From positions 1-7,376 of the forward strand of contig CAYYJF010000076.1 of NCBI GenBank assembly GCA_964472175.1: DNA of 7,376 bases. Direction: 5' to 3'. Numbering within the stretch: position 1 is the first letter of the stretch; each line of letters begins with the position of its first letter. Under the pieces are notes generated by a model. It had not been told where the DNA came from. It worked only from the letters and a program-made list of their open reading frames with translations, and searched no databases. The DNA is from UBA8389 sp964472175. GTDB lineage: Bacteria; Bacteroidota; Bacteroidia; Bacteroidales; UBA1402. The position numbers and the translations under genes were made by a program. Of the stretch, positions 1 to 5,796 are shown piece by piece.

Positions 1-60
1 ACATCTCCAATCTCATTATAGTCAGCTGATTGATGATAAGCCGATTCGGTCTGGTTATAG
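1..60. other. Left flank of the insertion sequence, no assignable gene
   Basis: These 60 bases lie outside the left end of the insertion sequence. A plus-strand frame beginning at base 2 is open through the flank and stops a few codons inside the element (TAG at 74-76), so it could be the 3' remnant of an interrupted gene. Two minus-strand frames are also open, and such a short stretch cannot separate these options. I recognise no product. The flank does not share an exact direct repeat with the right flank. Confidence 0.3.
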
Positions 61-95
61 TGTACCCCCAAAATAGGACAGCTGCTTAAGGTGTA
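61..95 (+). repeat. Left terminal inverted repeat of the IS
   Basis: The outer TGTACCCC pairs with GGGGTACA at the right end, and the inner TTAAGGTGTA (86-95) pairs with TACACCTTAA (1377-1386). The stretch between them is only loosely conserved and differs by about nine bases in length. GGTGTA (90-95) also pairs with TACACC at 111-116 just before orfA, giving a small 6-bp stem that could limit translation from transcripts entering the element from outside. Confidence 0.7.
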
Positions 96-130
96 AAACG
101 ATTACATTTATACACCAAAAAAAGCGAGTT

Positions 131-418
131 ATGCGTAAGAAAATTTCAGCTGAGTTGAAAGCCAAAGTGGCTATCGAATCAATCAAAGGTTTAAAAACAA
201 TTAGTGAGATCGCCTCCATGTATGAGGTTCATCCAAATCAGGTGAGTATATGGAAGAAGCAATATATTGAAAGTGCTGTTTCCATATTCAGCAAGCCTAA
301 TCCTGCCGAAAATCAGGAGAAGGAACAACAGATTGAAGCCCTTTACCGTAAAATCGGTCAGCTGGAGATGGACAACGATTTTCTAAAAAAAAAGTGGCAG
401 AAAATACAGGGCAAGTGA
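131..418 (+). CDS. IS3-family transposase OrfA (HTH DNA-binding subunit)
   Basis: This 95-residue protein is the N-terminal DNA-binding part of an IS3-type transposase. Residues about 20-48 form a helix-turn-helix of the type seen in IS3 OrfA proteins (TISEIASMYEVHPNQVSIWKK). Residues about 62-88 are rich in heptad-spaced hydrophobic positions, as expected of the leucine zipper used for dimerisation. OrfA alone normally binds the terminal repeats and restrains transposition, while its fusion with OrfB is the active transposase. The stop TGA (416-418) overlaps an ATG (418-420) in the orfB frame. A slippery A-run at 385-393 lies just before the end, so some ribosomes should move into orfB. The gene itself appears intact. 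Confidence 0.88.
   Translation: MRKKISAELKAKVAIESIKGLKTISEIASMYEVHPNQVSIWKKQYIESAVSIFSKPNPAENQEKEQQIEALYRKIGQLEMDNDFLKKKWQKIQGK
388..394 (+). promoter_or_regulatory. Programmed -1 ribosomal frameshift signal (A AAA AAG)
   Basis: Nine A residues (385-393) followed by G give the slippery heptamer A AAA AAG in the orfA zero frame. A slip of one base back at this point enters the orfB frame (GTG GCA GAA...), fusing the OrfA zipper to OrfB, the standard IS3-family way of making OrfAB. I did not find a convincing downstream stimulatory stem by eye. Confidence 0.75.
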
Positions 419-1241
419 TGCGTCGTTCAATGATAGAGCGTGGCCATCAGGAGTTGAGTTTGGTTCATCAATGCATCTTGTTGAGTTTGAGTCGCAGCGG
501 TCTTTATTATGAGTCGCAGCGTTCGTTTCGGGAAGATGAGCTGAGTATTAAGGAGGCAATTGACAGGCAATACCTGATAGCTCCTTATTACGGAATACGC
601 CGCATGAGGGAGCATTTGGTCAATCTTGGTTTCCGTGTTTCTCGCAAGCGTGTTGGGCGCTATTACAAGGAGATGCGTATCTCCACCATTTATCCCAAGC
701 CCAAAACCACCCAACGCAATGAGGAGCACAAGATATACCCCTACTTGCTTCGTAATATGGAGATTACGCACTGCAATCAAGTCTGGAGTACGGACATCAC
801 CTATATACCAATGGAGAAAGGCTTCATGTATCTGTGCGCCATCATTGACTGGCATTCACGTTATGTTCTCTCATGGGGCATATCCAATACTCACGACAGC
901 GGGTTTTCCAAGAGGTACTTCAGCAGGCTCTGGAAAGACACGGCAAGCCCGAGATATTCAATACCGACCAGGGAAGCGAGTTTACGGCTGGTGCCTTTAC
1001 CAAAATGTTGATTGATAAGGATATTCGAATTAGTATGGACGGTAAAGGCAGAGCCTTGGATAATATCTTTATCGAGAGACTTTGGCGAAGTGTCAAATAT
1101 GAGTACATTTACCTAAGCAGACCCCAAAATGGCATAGAGCTATACGATGGGCTTACCAAGTACTTTAATCTGTACAACAAAAGCCGATTGCATCAATCGT
1201 TGAAATACATGACACCGGAATCTGTTTATTTGGCAGCATGA
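394..1241 (+). pseudogene. IS3-family transposase OrfB (DDE catalytic domain), frameshifted
   Basis: Read with one frame change near base 910, this encodes a full-length OrfB catalytic subunit. The first part (394 to about 908, frame of base 394) carries the HTH_21-type region and the first catalytic Asp (793-795, in WSTDITYIP). The second part (from about 909 to 1241, frame of base 873) carries the second Asp (966-968, in NTDQGSEFT) and the Glu (1074-1076, in DNIFIERLW), with the expected 35 residues between them. All three DDE residues are therefore present but split. Loss of a single base in or near GGGTTTTCC (around 905-912) explains the change: restoring one G would give GFCQEVLQQAL, a normal-looking junction. 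The unrepaired first frame runs on to a stop at 1009-1011. Translation can start by -1 frameshifting from orfA or at ATG 418, which overlaps the orfA stop. A sequencing error is an alternative to a true mutation. Confidence 0.85.
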
Positions 1242-1265
1242 AAACCTCAACCGTTGATTCGAGGA

Positions 1266-1283
1266 CAACTCCAGTGGGAGTTG
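1266..1283 (+). repeat. Hairpin downstream of orfB
   Basis: CAACTCC (1266-1272) and GGAGTTG (1277-1283) form a perfect 7-bp stem with a four-base loop. No T-run follows, so it is not a classical intrinsic terminator. It may stabilise the transposase mRNA or impede readthrough. Confidence 0.5.
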
Positions 1284-1308
1284 ACTCCCGTCTCAACAGT
1301 TCTTGGAA

Positions 1309-1342
1309 ATCATCAATCATTTTTTGTGGGATGATGGATGAT
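1309..1342 (+). repeat. Long hairpin before the IS right end
   Basis: ATCATCAATCAT (1309-1320) pairs with ATGATGGATGAT (1331-1342) over 12 positions with one mismatch and a 10-base loop. It lies in the non-coding tail of the element after orfB. A terminator-like or transcript-end role is possible, but no U-tract follows. Confidence 0.5.
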
Positions 1343-1376
1343 TCAAAGAAGAAAACAAAACATTGAATTCAAAGAA

Positions 1377-1420
1377 TACACCTTAAAGTCGAGCTGAAAC
1401 TGTTTGAATATTGGGGTACA
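1377..1420 (-). repeat. Right terminal inverted repeat of the IS
   Basis: Read on the minus strand this begins TGTACCCC, as the left end does, and reaches TTAAGGTGTA about nine bases further in than on the left. The match is strong at the tip and at the inner block and poor in between. Confidence 0.7.
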
Positions 1421-1440
1421 ATATAATCTTTTATTAATTT

Positions 1441-1462
1441 ACATAAAACTATTTTTTTATGT
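1441..1462 (-). terminator. Weak AT-only hairpin downstream of abiH
   Basis: ACATAAAA (1441-1448) and TTTTATGT (1455-1462) form an 8-bp A/T stem about 35 bases after the abiH stop, in a very AT-rich stretch. With no G:C pairs it would be unstable, so a terminator role is only tentative. Confidence 0.2.
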
Positions 1463-1496
1463 TGAATTGATTAAGTTATTTGTATATAATTGGTGA

Positions 1497-2543
1497 TTAA
1501 TCCATGGCTTTTGTTTTTTGCTTTGTCTTTGGATCAAATTTTGGAACAACTTTTTCTCTCATAATTCCCTTCATTTTAAGTGTAAAATGCCTAGATAGGT
1601 TCCGGATTAGTTGTTCATAATTATCACATTTATGACTGTAATGAAGTTCAATTTGAAAACATTTTTCATGCTCAAAAATAGTATTAAGAAGTAATCTATC
1701 TGACAACCCTAAAGAATGGCCAAGAACATGAACACGCACCCCATTTTCTATTTCTGCTTTTTTTATGAAATTAAGAATCCTTTTATAATCCATAGTTCTA
1801 AAATAGCCAAAAGACTTCATGTTATTTAGATATCGATTATCATCCATATTTTCAATATCCTCAAACTTATTATCCATTTCATCACCGTAACCAAAAATAA
1901 TAGGATTAGATGGATCACCTGCTACACCGTGAATATTAATAACACTCTCTTTAAATTTTGTACCATCTAAATACAAATCAATCAAAGTGCTTGTATAGTT
2001 AAAATTAACAAACATAACATCGGTGTATGGAACCAATGAAATTTCATCTAGAATATTAATTATTGCCGAAATTTTACTACATTTTATAATTTTTGGATTG
2101 ACAATATTTGAAATGTAACTATCTAATTCTTTTTTTAATTGATTGAAACTTTTATTCAGCTCTTCAATATTTCCTTTTTCAGGTTTCAGGCATTTGACTA
2201 ATTCCTTATAGTAGATAATTTCTATGTCAGCCCAATTTAGATCTTTCATTATTGAATTTAACAAATTTGAGTATTCAACCTTCAATTCACAAACCTCATT
2301 AACACTTCTAATATTATTAAGAAATTCATCTATACTTTTAACTTTCTTATTACTATATATAGTGGCACTCCAAGGCTCCCTGTTAATACTAATAAGACCA
2401 TCACTCCAATTAATTCCTTTCCCTTGGTTTTTATTAACATACCTCCAAACCTTATTTAAATACCACAAAATAAAATCTTTATAACTTGTTTTCAGTTCAT
2501 GCGCTAAATCAAATCCATTGCCAATAATAAAAAGATGTCTCAT
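1497..2543 (-). CDS. AbiH-family abortive-infection protein
   Basis: This 348-residue protein matches the AbiH family (bacteriophage abortive infection) in length and motif order. Visible landmarks are an N-terminal IGNGFDLAH (7-15), a WADIE segment (104-108), NFNYTSTL (180-187), NIHG followed by IIFGYGDE (203-222), and LGHSLGLSD (274-282). The Gly-rich N-terminus resembles a nucleotide-binding loop. AbiH was described as a phage-resistance gene in lactococci, and its biochemical activity is not established, so the target cannot be given. No signal peptide or membrane segment is seen, so it should be cytoplasmic. The gene is visibly more AT-rich than the plus-strand cluster, which suggests acquisition by transfer. 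It has its own promoter element (2573-2580) and sits 76 bases from the end of the insertion sequence. The C-terminal tail (about 328-348) is strongly basic. Confidence 0.82.
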   Translation of the reverse strand: MRHLFIIGNGFDLAHELKTSYKDFILWYLNKVWRYVNKNQGKGINWSDGLISINREPWSATIYSNKKVKSIDEFLNNIRSVNEVCELKVEYSNLLNSIMKDLNWADIEIIYYKELVKCLKPEKGNIEELNKSFNQLKKELDSYISNIVNPKIIKCSKISAIINILDEISLVPYTDVMFVNFNYTSTLIDLYLDGTKFKESVINIHGVAGDPSNPIIFGYGDEMDNKFEDIENMDDNRYLNNMKSFGYFRTMDYKRILNFIKKAEIENGVRVHVLGHSLGLSDRLLLNTIFEHEKCFQIELHYSHKCDNYEQLIRNLSRHFTLKMKGIMREKVVPKFDPKTKQKTKAMD

Positions 2544-2572
2544 TCCAACCTTAATTTATATTTACTATTCAG

Positions 2573-2580
2573 CAAAAATA
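2573..2580 (-). promoter_or_regulatory. Bacteroidota -7 element of the abiH promoter
   Basis: On the minus strand this reads TATTTTTG, an exact fit to TAnnTTTG, ending about 29 bases before the abiH start. The -33 position has no clear TTTG. A transcript starting a few bases downstream would have a leader of roughly 20-25 bases. Confidence 0.45.
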
Positions 2581-2772
2581 AAAAAACTTCCAACACTTTA
2601 GAACTGGAGTATTAGAAATTATCCACAATTGTTTTCCACTTGTTTATAAACCCATTTTTATGATATCAATTATTTTTCGATGTAATCGATTTCCAAGAGT
2701 AACAGCAGTCCAATACTGGTGGAAACAGTTACCACTCAATCAAAATAGTATCTTGAAAGCAAATCACAACAT

Positions 2773-3105
2773 TTATTCTTTCTTCGCAACATTGATATAC
2801 ACGATGACTCCGACTTGATTCTCTGGATCTTGATCGGGAGATATGCGGTTGACGCGCGCATCAAAAAGATCGGTGTGACCGAGTTCGAGAAATTTGCTGA
2901 TTTCGTGATTTTCAGTGCGTGGGATGAACCCGAGTTTGGTTTCTTCAAGATAAACGGCCACAGCGTAGGGATCAAACTTGTTGTCTTCCTCCCGCACGAG
3001 TGTGAGCTTTGTGCCCACTTTTAGTTCATTGAGAACCAAACAACCTTCCCAATAGGTGAAGCCGGCAATGTCGAAATGGATGTAATGTCTTTTCTTTGTA
3101 TTCAT
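2773..3105 (-). CDS. HIRAN-domain protein
   Basis: This is a 110-residue single-domain protein. The HIRAN fold spans about residues 12-63: IAGFTYWEG (13-21), LKVGTKLTLVREEDN (28-42), DNKFDPYAVAV (41-51) and LGFIPR (58-63), the usual order for the domain. HIRAN domains bind DNA, in HLTF the 3' end of single-stranded DNA, and occur in replication-fork and repair proteins; stand-alone bacterial copies have no fixed role. The open frame extends upstream to a TTG at 3132, but the nine extra residues do not fit the domain and ATG 3105 (MNTKKRHYIHF) is the better start. It follows the WYL regulator by 50 bases on the same strand, with no visible promoter between, so the two may be one transcript. 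Confidence 0.8.
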   Translation of the reverse strand: MNTKKRHYIHFDIAGFTYWEGCLVLNELKVGTKLTLVREEDNKFDPYAVAVYLEETKLGFIPRTENHEISKFLELGHTDLFDARVNRISPDQDPENQVGVIVYINVAKKE

Positions 3106-3155
3106 AACGTCAGAGATTAAATGAAGGAACAAAGAAACAGGTAGATATTGACAAC

Positions 3156-4067
3156 TTATGACAATGAATATTTATTCTGACTATTTTTCAGGTGGTCAAC
3201 AATGTATTTTTTCAAGTCCGGAGAATCGACGATTTCAATATCGTCGAGCAACCCCATGACAAAGCGCCCAACGCCATCGTAGGTGCAAACATCGGATTCA
3301 AAGAGCCATTTGTTGTCGGGCAATTTTGTCAGGCATTTTGATGCCAGGGGAAATTCCTCAATCAGCAGATTTGCCGCACGCAACCCCAACTTGAGTTTGA
3401 CCGGGTAGATTTCATGGCTGTTCATCCGGAATACATCGATGTAACCCGATTGGTGGTTTGCTTCAAATTGCCAGGTATCGGGTATAATCTCAACACTGCC
3501 GATTCTGGATATTTTGAAAAGTTTGTTTTTGTTTTCTTCCGGGCAAAAGCACCAAACCTGTACATAATTGGTTGTAAAGGCATAGGCTTCGACCAATCTG
3601 TCCCGAATGACGTTGCCGTGTACTGAGGAATAGTTTTTCAACACAACCTGTTTTTTGTTTTCGATGGCTTGAACCAATTGGCCGACATTACGCCCGTTCT
3701 TGCCGCTCACAATGGTTTCGGCTAGAATGTTGTAGTCGTAAACGGTGTAGAGCTTTTTCTTGAGGTTTTGCTTCAAAAGGTTGTTTTCGTCAATGCTCTC
3801 AATGGCCGATTTAAGGATATAGGCTTCTTCCTCTGTAAAATGGATCAACTCGCTGATGTCCTTGAAATAAGGTGAGGATTTATCGAGCTTGGGACAATTG
3901 TTTGTCTTTTTGATGACAAACCCTGCATCGCGAAAGGTATCGATATACCGGTAAACTGAGCGGGGCGATATACCCAGCTTTTCGGCGATTTCATCCACAG
4001 TCAGATCGTTGTTGGCTGTGAGCATTTTCATGAGCCGGAGTAAGCGTTCAAGTTTTGGTTGGTCCAT
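3156..4067 (-). CDS. WYL-domain helix-turn-helix transcriptional regulator
   Basis: This 303-residue protein has the standard architecture of WYL (YafY-type) regulators. An N-terminal winged HTH of the DeoR/HTH_11 type covers about residues 5-53 (DLTVDEIAEKLGISPRSVYR at 21-40). A linker follows, then a WYL domain at about 138-197 and a C-terminal WCX region at about 218-293 (GRFVMGLLDDIEIVDSPDL at 267-285). The signature Trp-Tyr-Leu is replaced here by a NYVQVW variant (167-172). WYL domains sense ligands such as nucleic acids or nucleotides, and WYL regulators often control phage-defence or DNA-repair genes. The neighbours fit that: HIRAN and abiH lie downstream on the same strand. A palindrome inside its own promoter (4121-4130) suggests autoregulation. 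The cognate ligand is unknown. Confidence 0.85.
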   Translation of the reverse strand: MDQPKLERLLRLMKMLTANNDLTVDEIAEKLGISPRSVYRYIDTFRDAGFVIKKTNNCPKLDKSSPYFKDISELIHFTEEEAYILKSAIESIDENNLLKQNLKKKLYTVYDYNILAETIVSGKNGRNVGQLVQAIENKKQVVLKNYSSVHGNVIRDRLVEAYAFTTNYVQVWCFCPEENKNKLFKISRIGSVEIIPDTWQFEANHQSGYIDVFRMNSHEIYPVKLKLGLRAANLLIEEFPLASKCLTKLPDNKWLFESDVCTYDGVGRFVMGLLDDIEIVDSPDLKKYIVDHLKNSQNKYSLS

Positions 4068-4110
4068 GGTATGGCAATTTCTGCGGGTTTTTCAAGTCGC
4101 AGCGTTTTAA

Positions 4111-4118
4111 CAAATATA
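4111..4118 (-). promoter_or_regulatory. Bacteroidota -7 element for the WYL regulator
   Basis: On the minus strand this reads TATATTTG, exactly TAnnTTTG, about 43 bases before the ATG. At the -33 spacing (19-20 bases upstream) the sequence is TTTT, close to TTTG. The predicted leader is about 35 bases. Confidence 0.5.
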
Positions 4119-4120
4119 GA

Positions 4121-4130
4121 CGAATATTCG
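4121..4130. promoter_or_regulatory. Palindrome CGAATATTCG in the WYL promoter spacer
   Basis: This is a perfect 10-base palindrome lying directly upstream of the -7 element, between the -33 and -7 positions of the WYL gene's promoter. A repressor bound there would block RNA polymerase. The WYL regulator itself is the simplest candidate; this is an inference from position. Confidence 0.35.
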
Positions 4131-4152
4131 CAAAGAAAAAAAACACCCATTT

Positions 4153-4168
4153 ATGAACATATGTTCAT
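4153..4168. promoter_or_regulatory. 16-bp perfect palindrome, probable operator of the DUF134 cluster
   Basis: ATGAACATATGTTCAT is a perfect 16-base dyad. It ends nine bases before the TATATTTG -7 element, so it covers the expected -33 region of the plus-strand promoter. This is a natural place for a dimeric HTH protein to repress, or to activate in place of a missing -33 element. The DUF134 protein encoded immediately downstream is the obvious candidate. Confidence 0.55.
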
Positions 4169-4177
4169 TTAAGTACG

Positions 4178-4185
4178 TATATTTG
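4178..4185 (+). promoter_or_regulatory. Bacteroidota -7 element of the DUF134 cluster promoter
   Basis: TATATTTG matches TAnnTTTG exactly and lies 27 bases before ATG 4213. No TTTG occurs at the -33 spacing; the palindrome occupies that place. The predicted transcription start near 4190 lies downstream of the in-frame ATG at 4153, which supports ATG 4213 as the true start. Confidence 0.55.
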
Positions 4186-4212
4186 TCCCCACAAATCGTT
4201 CAGAAAAAACAT

Positions 4213-4617
4213 ATGCCACGTCCAAAACAATGTAGAAGAATAGGAGCACCTCCACTCATGAGAGGTTTCAAACCCATTGGAATTCAACGCACTTCACTGA
4301 AAGAAGTCATGTTGCAATACGATGAATACGAATCCATTAGGTTGCTTGACTATGAGGGTTTGCTACAGGAAGAAGCGGCCGAAAAAATGAATGTTTCGCG
4401 CCCTACCCTTACACGCATCTATGAAAACGCACGCAAAATCATTGCTCAGGCTTTTGTTGAAGGTAAAATGATTGTGATTGATGGCGGAAATGTAGATTTT
4501 GGGCGTAGTTGGTATCGGTGTAGAAAATGCAACAAGTTGTTTGATCACATCGACAAACACATTCCATGCGAAAACTGCAACTGTTTTGGAAATGAAGAAT
4601 TAATCGATATAAAATAA
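4213..4617 (+). CDS. DUF134-family HTH regulator with C-terminal zinc ribbon
   Basis: This 134-residue protein starts MPRPKQCRRI, the hallmark N-terminus of DUF134 proteins. The middle has DEYESIRLLDYEGLLQEEAA (37-56) followed by a sigma-region-4-like helix-turn-helix (about 50-80, with MNVSRPTLTRIYENARK at 59-75). The C-terminus (about 100-126) has Cys103-x2-Cys106 and Cys119-x2-Cys122 plus Cys124 and nearby His residues, which looks like a metal-binding zinc ribbon. The frame is open back to ATG 4153, but that codon lies in the palindrome and upstream of the predicted transcription start, and the extra 20 residues are not typical of the family; ATG 4213 was chosen. It is the first gene of the plus-strand cluster, six bases before the hydrolase gene, and probably regulates it through the dyad at 4153-4168. 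Metal or redox sensing by the ribbon is an inference. Confidence 0.85.
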   Translation: MPRPKQCRRIGAPPLMRGFKPIGIQRTSLKEVMLQYDEYESIRLLDYEGLLQEEAAEKMNVSRPTLTRIYENARKIIAQAFVEGKMIVIDGGNVDFGRSWYRCRKCNKLFDHIDKHIPCENCNCFGNEELIDIK

Positions 4618-4623
4618 ATCCAA

Positions 4624-5469
4624 ATGAAGTGGGTTGTATTATCGGACAACAGAAAAGTAGGTAGTGATCTTGAAACAGAACACGGTCTTTGTCTGTACGT
4701 TGAAACCGAACGGCACAAGTTGTTGCTGGACACGGGCGGATCGGAGGTGTTTATCCAAAACGCCAACAGATTGAATATCGACCTGAAGCAAGTGGATTAT
4801 GTGTTGATTTCGCATGGACACTCCGATCACATCGGGGGGTTGATGCATTTTCTAAAGCTGAATACCAAAGCCAGAGTCGTTTTGTCTTCAGCCGTTCAAC
4901 ATGAACGCTACTTTTCAAAGCGCGACAAGTGGCATGACATCGGTTCAGACATCGATTTTGAAACCTTGCGCGACCGATTTTTCTTTGTTGATGAAACTCC
5001 TTTTATTCTGGACGACATTCAGGCCTTTCACAACCGCTCAACCAAATATCCCTTCCCGCTGGGAAACAGACACTTGTTTCAGCAGACATCGACGGGCGAA
5101 ATGGTGGCAGATGGCTTCGACCATGAATTGATTTTCACCATAGGAACCGACTCCTTGCTGATCTATACCGGTTGCGCGCATCTTGGTTTGCAAAACATCT
5201 TATCAACGGTCGAAAACCAATCGTCCAAACCCATTGACCAGGTGGTTGGCGGATTTCACTTGCTTTCAGCCAAGGAAAACGAAACGTATGAAACCGAGAC
5301 GGCTTTGCGCAACATGGCCAACGAGCTACAACAGAGATACCCTACAACCCGATTTTATACAGGACATTGCACGGGCGACAAAGCTTTTGAAACATTGAAG
5401 GAGGTGCTAGAAAATCGGTTGGAACAATTGCATGTCGGACTCAAAAATGAAACACGAATCAATAAATAG
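4624..5469 (+). CDS. Metallo-beta-lactamase-fold hydrolase (COG1237 type)
   Basis: This 281-residue cytoplasmic protein has the metal-binding motifs of the metallo-beta-lactamase fold: LLLDTGG (33-39), the HxHxDH signature HGHSDHIGG (64-72), GCAH (183-186), GGFH (209-212) and a C-terminal TGHCTG (246-251). The motif spacing, including DGFDHEL (163-169), fits the COG1237 group, often annotated as 7,8-dihydropterin-6-methyl-4-(beta-D-ribofuranosyl)-aminobenzene-5'-phosphate synthase after an archaeal enzyme. That name is not secure for this bacterial member; a di-metal hydrolase or phosphodiesterase of a small molecule is all the motifs support. All expected metal ligands appear to be present. 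Only six bases separate it from the DUF134 gene and seven from the next gene, so it is in the same operon. There is no Shine-Dalgarno sequence. Confidence 0.85.
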   Translation: MKWVVLSDNRKVGSDLETEHGLCLYVETERHKLLLDTGGSEVFIQNANRLNIDLKQVDYVLISHGHSDHIGGLMHFLKLNTKARVVLSSAVQHERYFSKRDKWHDIGSDIDFETLRDRFFFVDETPFILDDIQAFHNRSTKYPFPLGNRHLFQQTSTGEMVADGFDHELIFTIGTDSLLIYTGCAHLGLQNILSTVENQSSKPIDQVVGGFHLLSAKENETYETETALRNMANELQQRYPTTRFYTGHCTGDKAFETLKEVLENRLEQLHVGLKNETRINK

Positions 5470-5476
5470 AAATCAA

Positions 5477-5782
5477 ATGAAAATTGCGATTACATCAGAA
5501 GGTCAAGATTTGGCGGCTCAAATGGACAGCCGCTTTGGTAGATGCGCCTATTTTGTCATCTACGATACGGAAACAAAAGACACGACGTTTTTTCCAAACC
5601 CGGCTAAGGAAGCAGCAGAAGGAGCCGGACCTGTCGCGGTACAGTTCATTGCCAGTCAAGGCGTTTCAAAGGTTATTTCCGGTGAATTTGGTGGAAAAAT
5701 CAAATCACTTCTAGAACAATTGCAGATAGAAATGATACAAGAAAGCGGAAAATCAGTTTCAGAGATTATTCATCACCATTAA
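5477..5782 (+). CDS. NifX/NifB-type FeMo-cofactor-binding-domain protein (first copy)
   Basis: This 101-residue protein consists almost entirely of the dinitrogenase iron-molybdenum cofactor biosynthesis domain found in NifX, NafY and the NifB C-terminus. It starts MKIAITSEG, has DSRFGRC (17-23) with the Cys23 typical of the family, an EGAGP turn (48-52) and the ISGEFGGKI segment (67-75). Single-domain members like this are common in anaerobes that have no nitrogenase and are thought to bind Fe-S or metal clusters, but their roles are mostly unknown. The open frame reaches back to ATG 5432 inside the hydrolase gene; the start at 5477 fits the family and sits seven bases after the upstream stop. 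The protein ends in three consecutive His residues, which may add metal affinity. Confidence 0.82.
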   Translation: MKIAITSEGQDLAAQMDSRFGRCAYFVIYDTETKDTTFFPNPAKEAAEGAGPVAVQFIASQGVSKVISGEFGGKIKSLLEQLQIEMIQESGKSVSEIIHHH

Positions 5783-5783
5783 A

Positions 5784-5792
5784 AAAGGAGGT
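5784..5792 (+). promoter_or_regulatory. Strong Shine-Dalgarno site before the DUF5320-like gene
   Basis: AAAGGAGGT ends four bases before ATG 5797. It is a near-perfect anti-16S match, unlike every other start in the window, and implies high translation of the small downstream protein. Confidence 0.75.
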
Positions 5793-5796
5793 TATT

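Larger units (their letters stand above)
61..1420 (+). mobile_element. IS3-family insertion sequence, about 1.36 kb, orfB disrupted
   Basis: The element begins TGTACCCC and ends GGGGTACA, the TG...CA termini usual for the IS3 family. It carries overlapping orfA and orfB with a -1 slippery run between them and a DDE transposase encoded by orfB. The length matches a typical IS3 element of 1.2-1.5 kb. The outer 8 bases are perfectly inverted, and a second 10-base inverted match (TTAAGGTGTA at 86-95, TACACCTTAA at 1377-1386) lies further in. No exact target-site duplication is visible: the left flank ends TATAG and the right flank starts ATATA, so a decayed 3-base ATA duplication is only a possibility. 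Because orfB has a frameshift, the copy would need transposase supplied in trans. Confidence 0.88.

Noticed and set aside
427..855. 142-codon minus-strand open frame opposite orfB
   Set aside because: It is antisense to a clear transposase coding region and resembles no known family.
1266..1342. Hairpins after orfB as intrinsic terminators
   Set aside because: The stems are good but neither is followed by a T-run on the plus strand, so they were recorded as hairpins only.
2677..2689. TCGAT-GTA-ATCGA stem as terminator for the HIRAN gene
   Set aside because: The 5-bp stem is too short and lies about 85 bases beyond the stop.
4153..4212. Upstream ATG giving a 154-residue DUF134 protein
   Set aside because: The ATG is part of the palindrome and lies upstream of the predicted transcription start. 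The MPRPKQCRRI start at 4213 is the family norm.
5432..5476. ATG start inside the hydrolase gene for the first cofactor-domain protein
   Set aside because: The 15 extra residues are unlike the family; the MKIAIT start follows the upstream stop with normal spacing.
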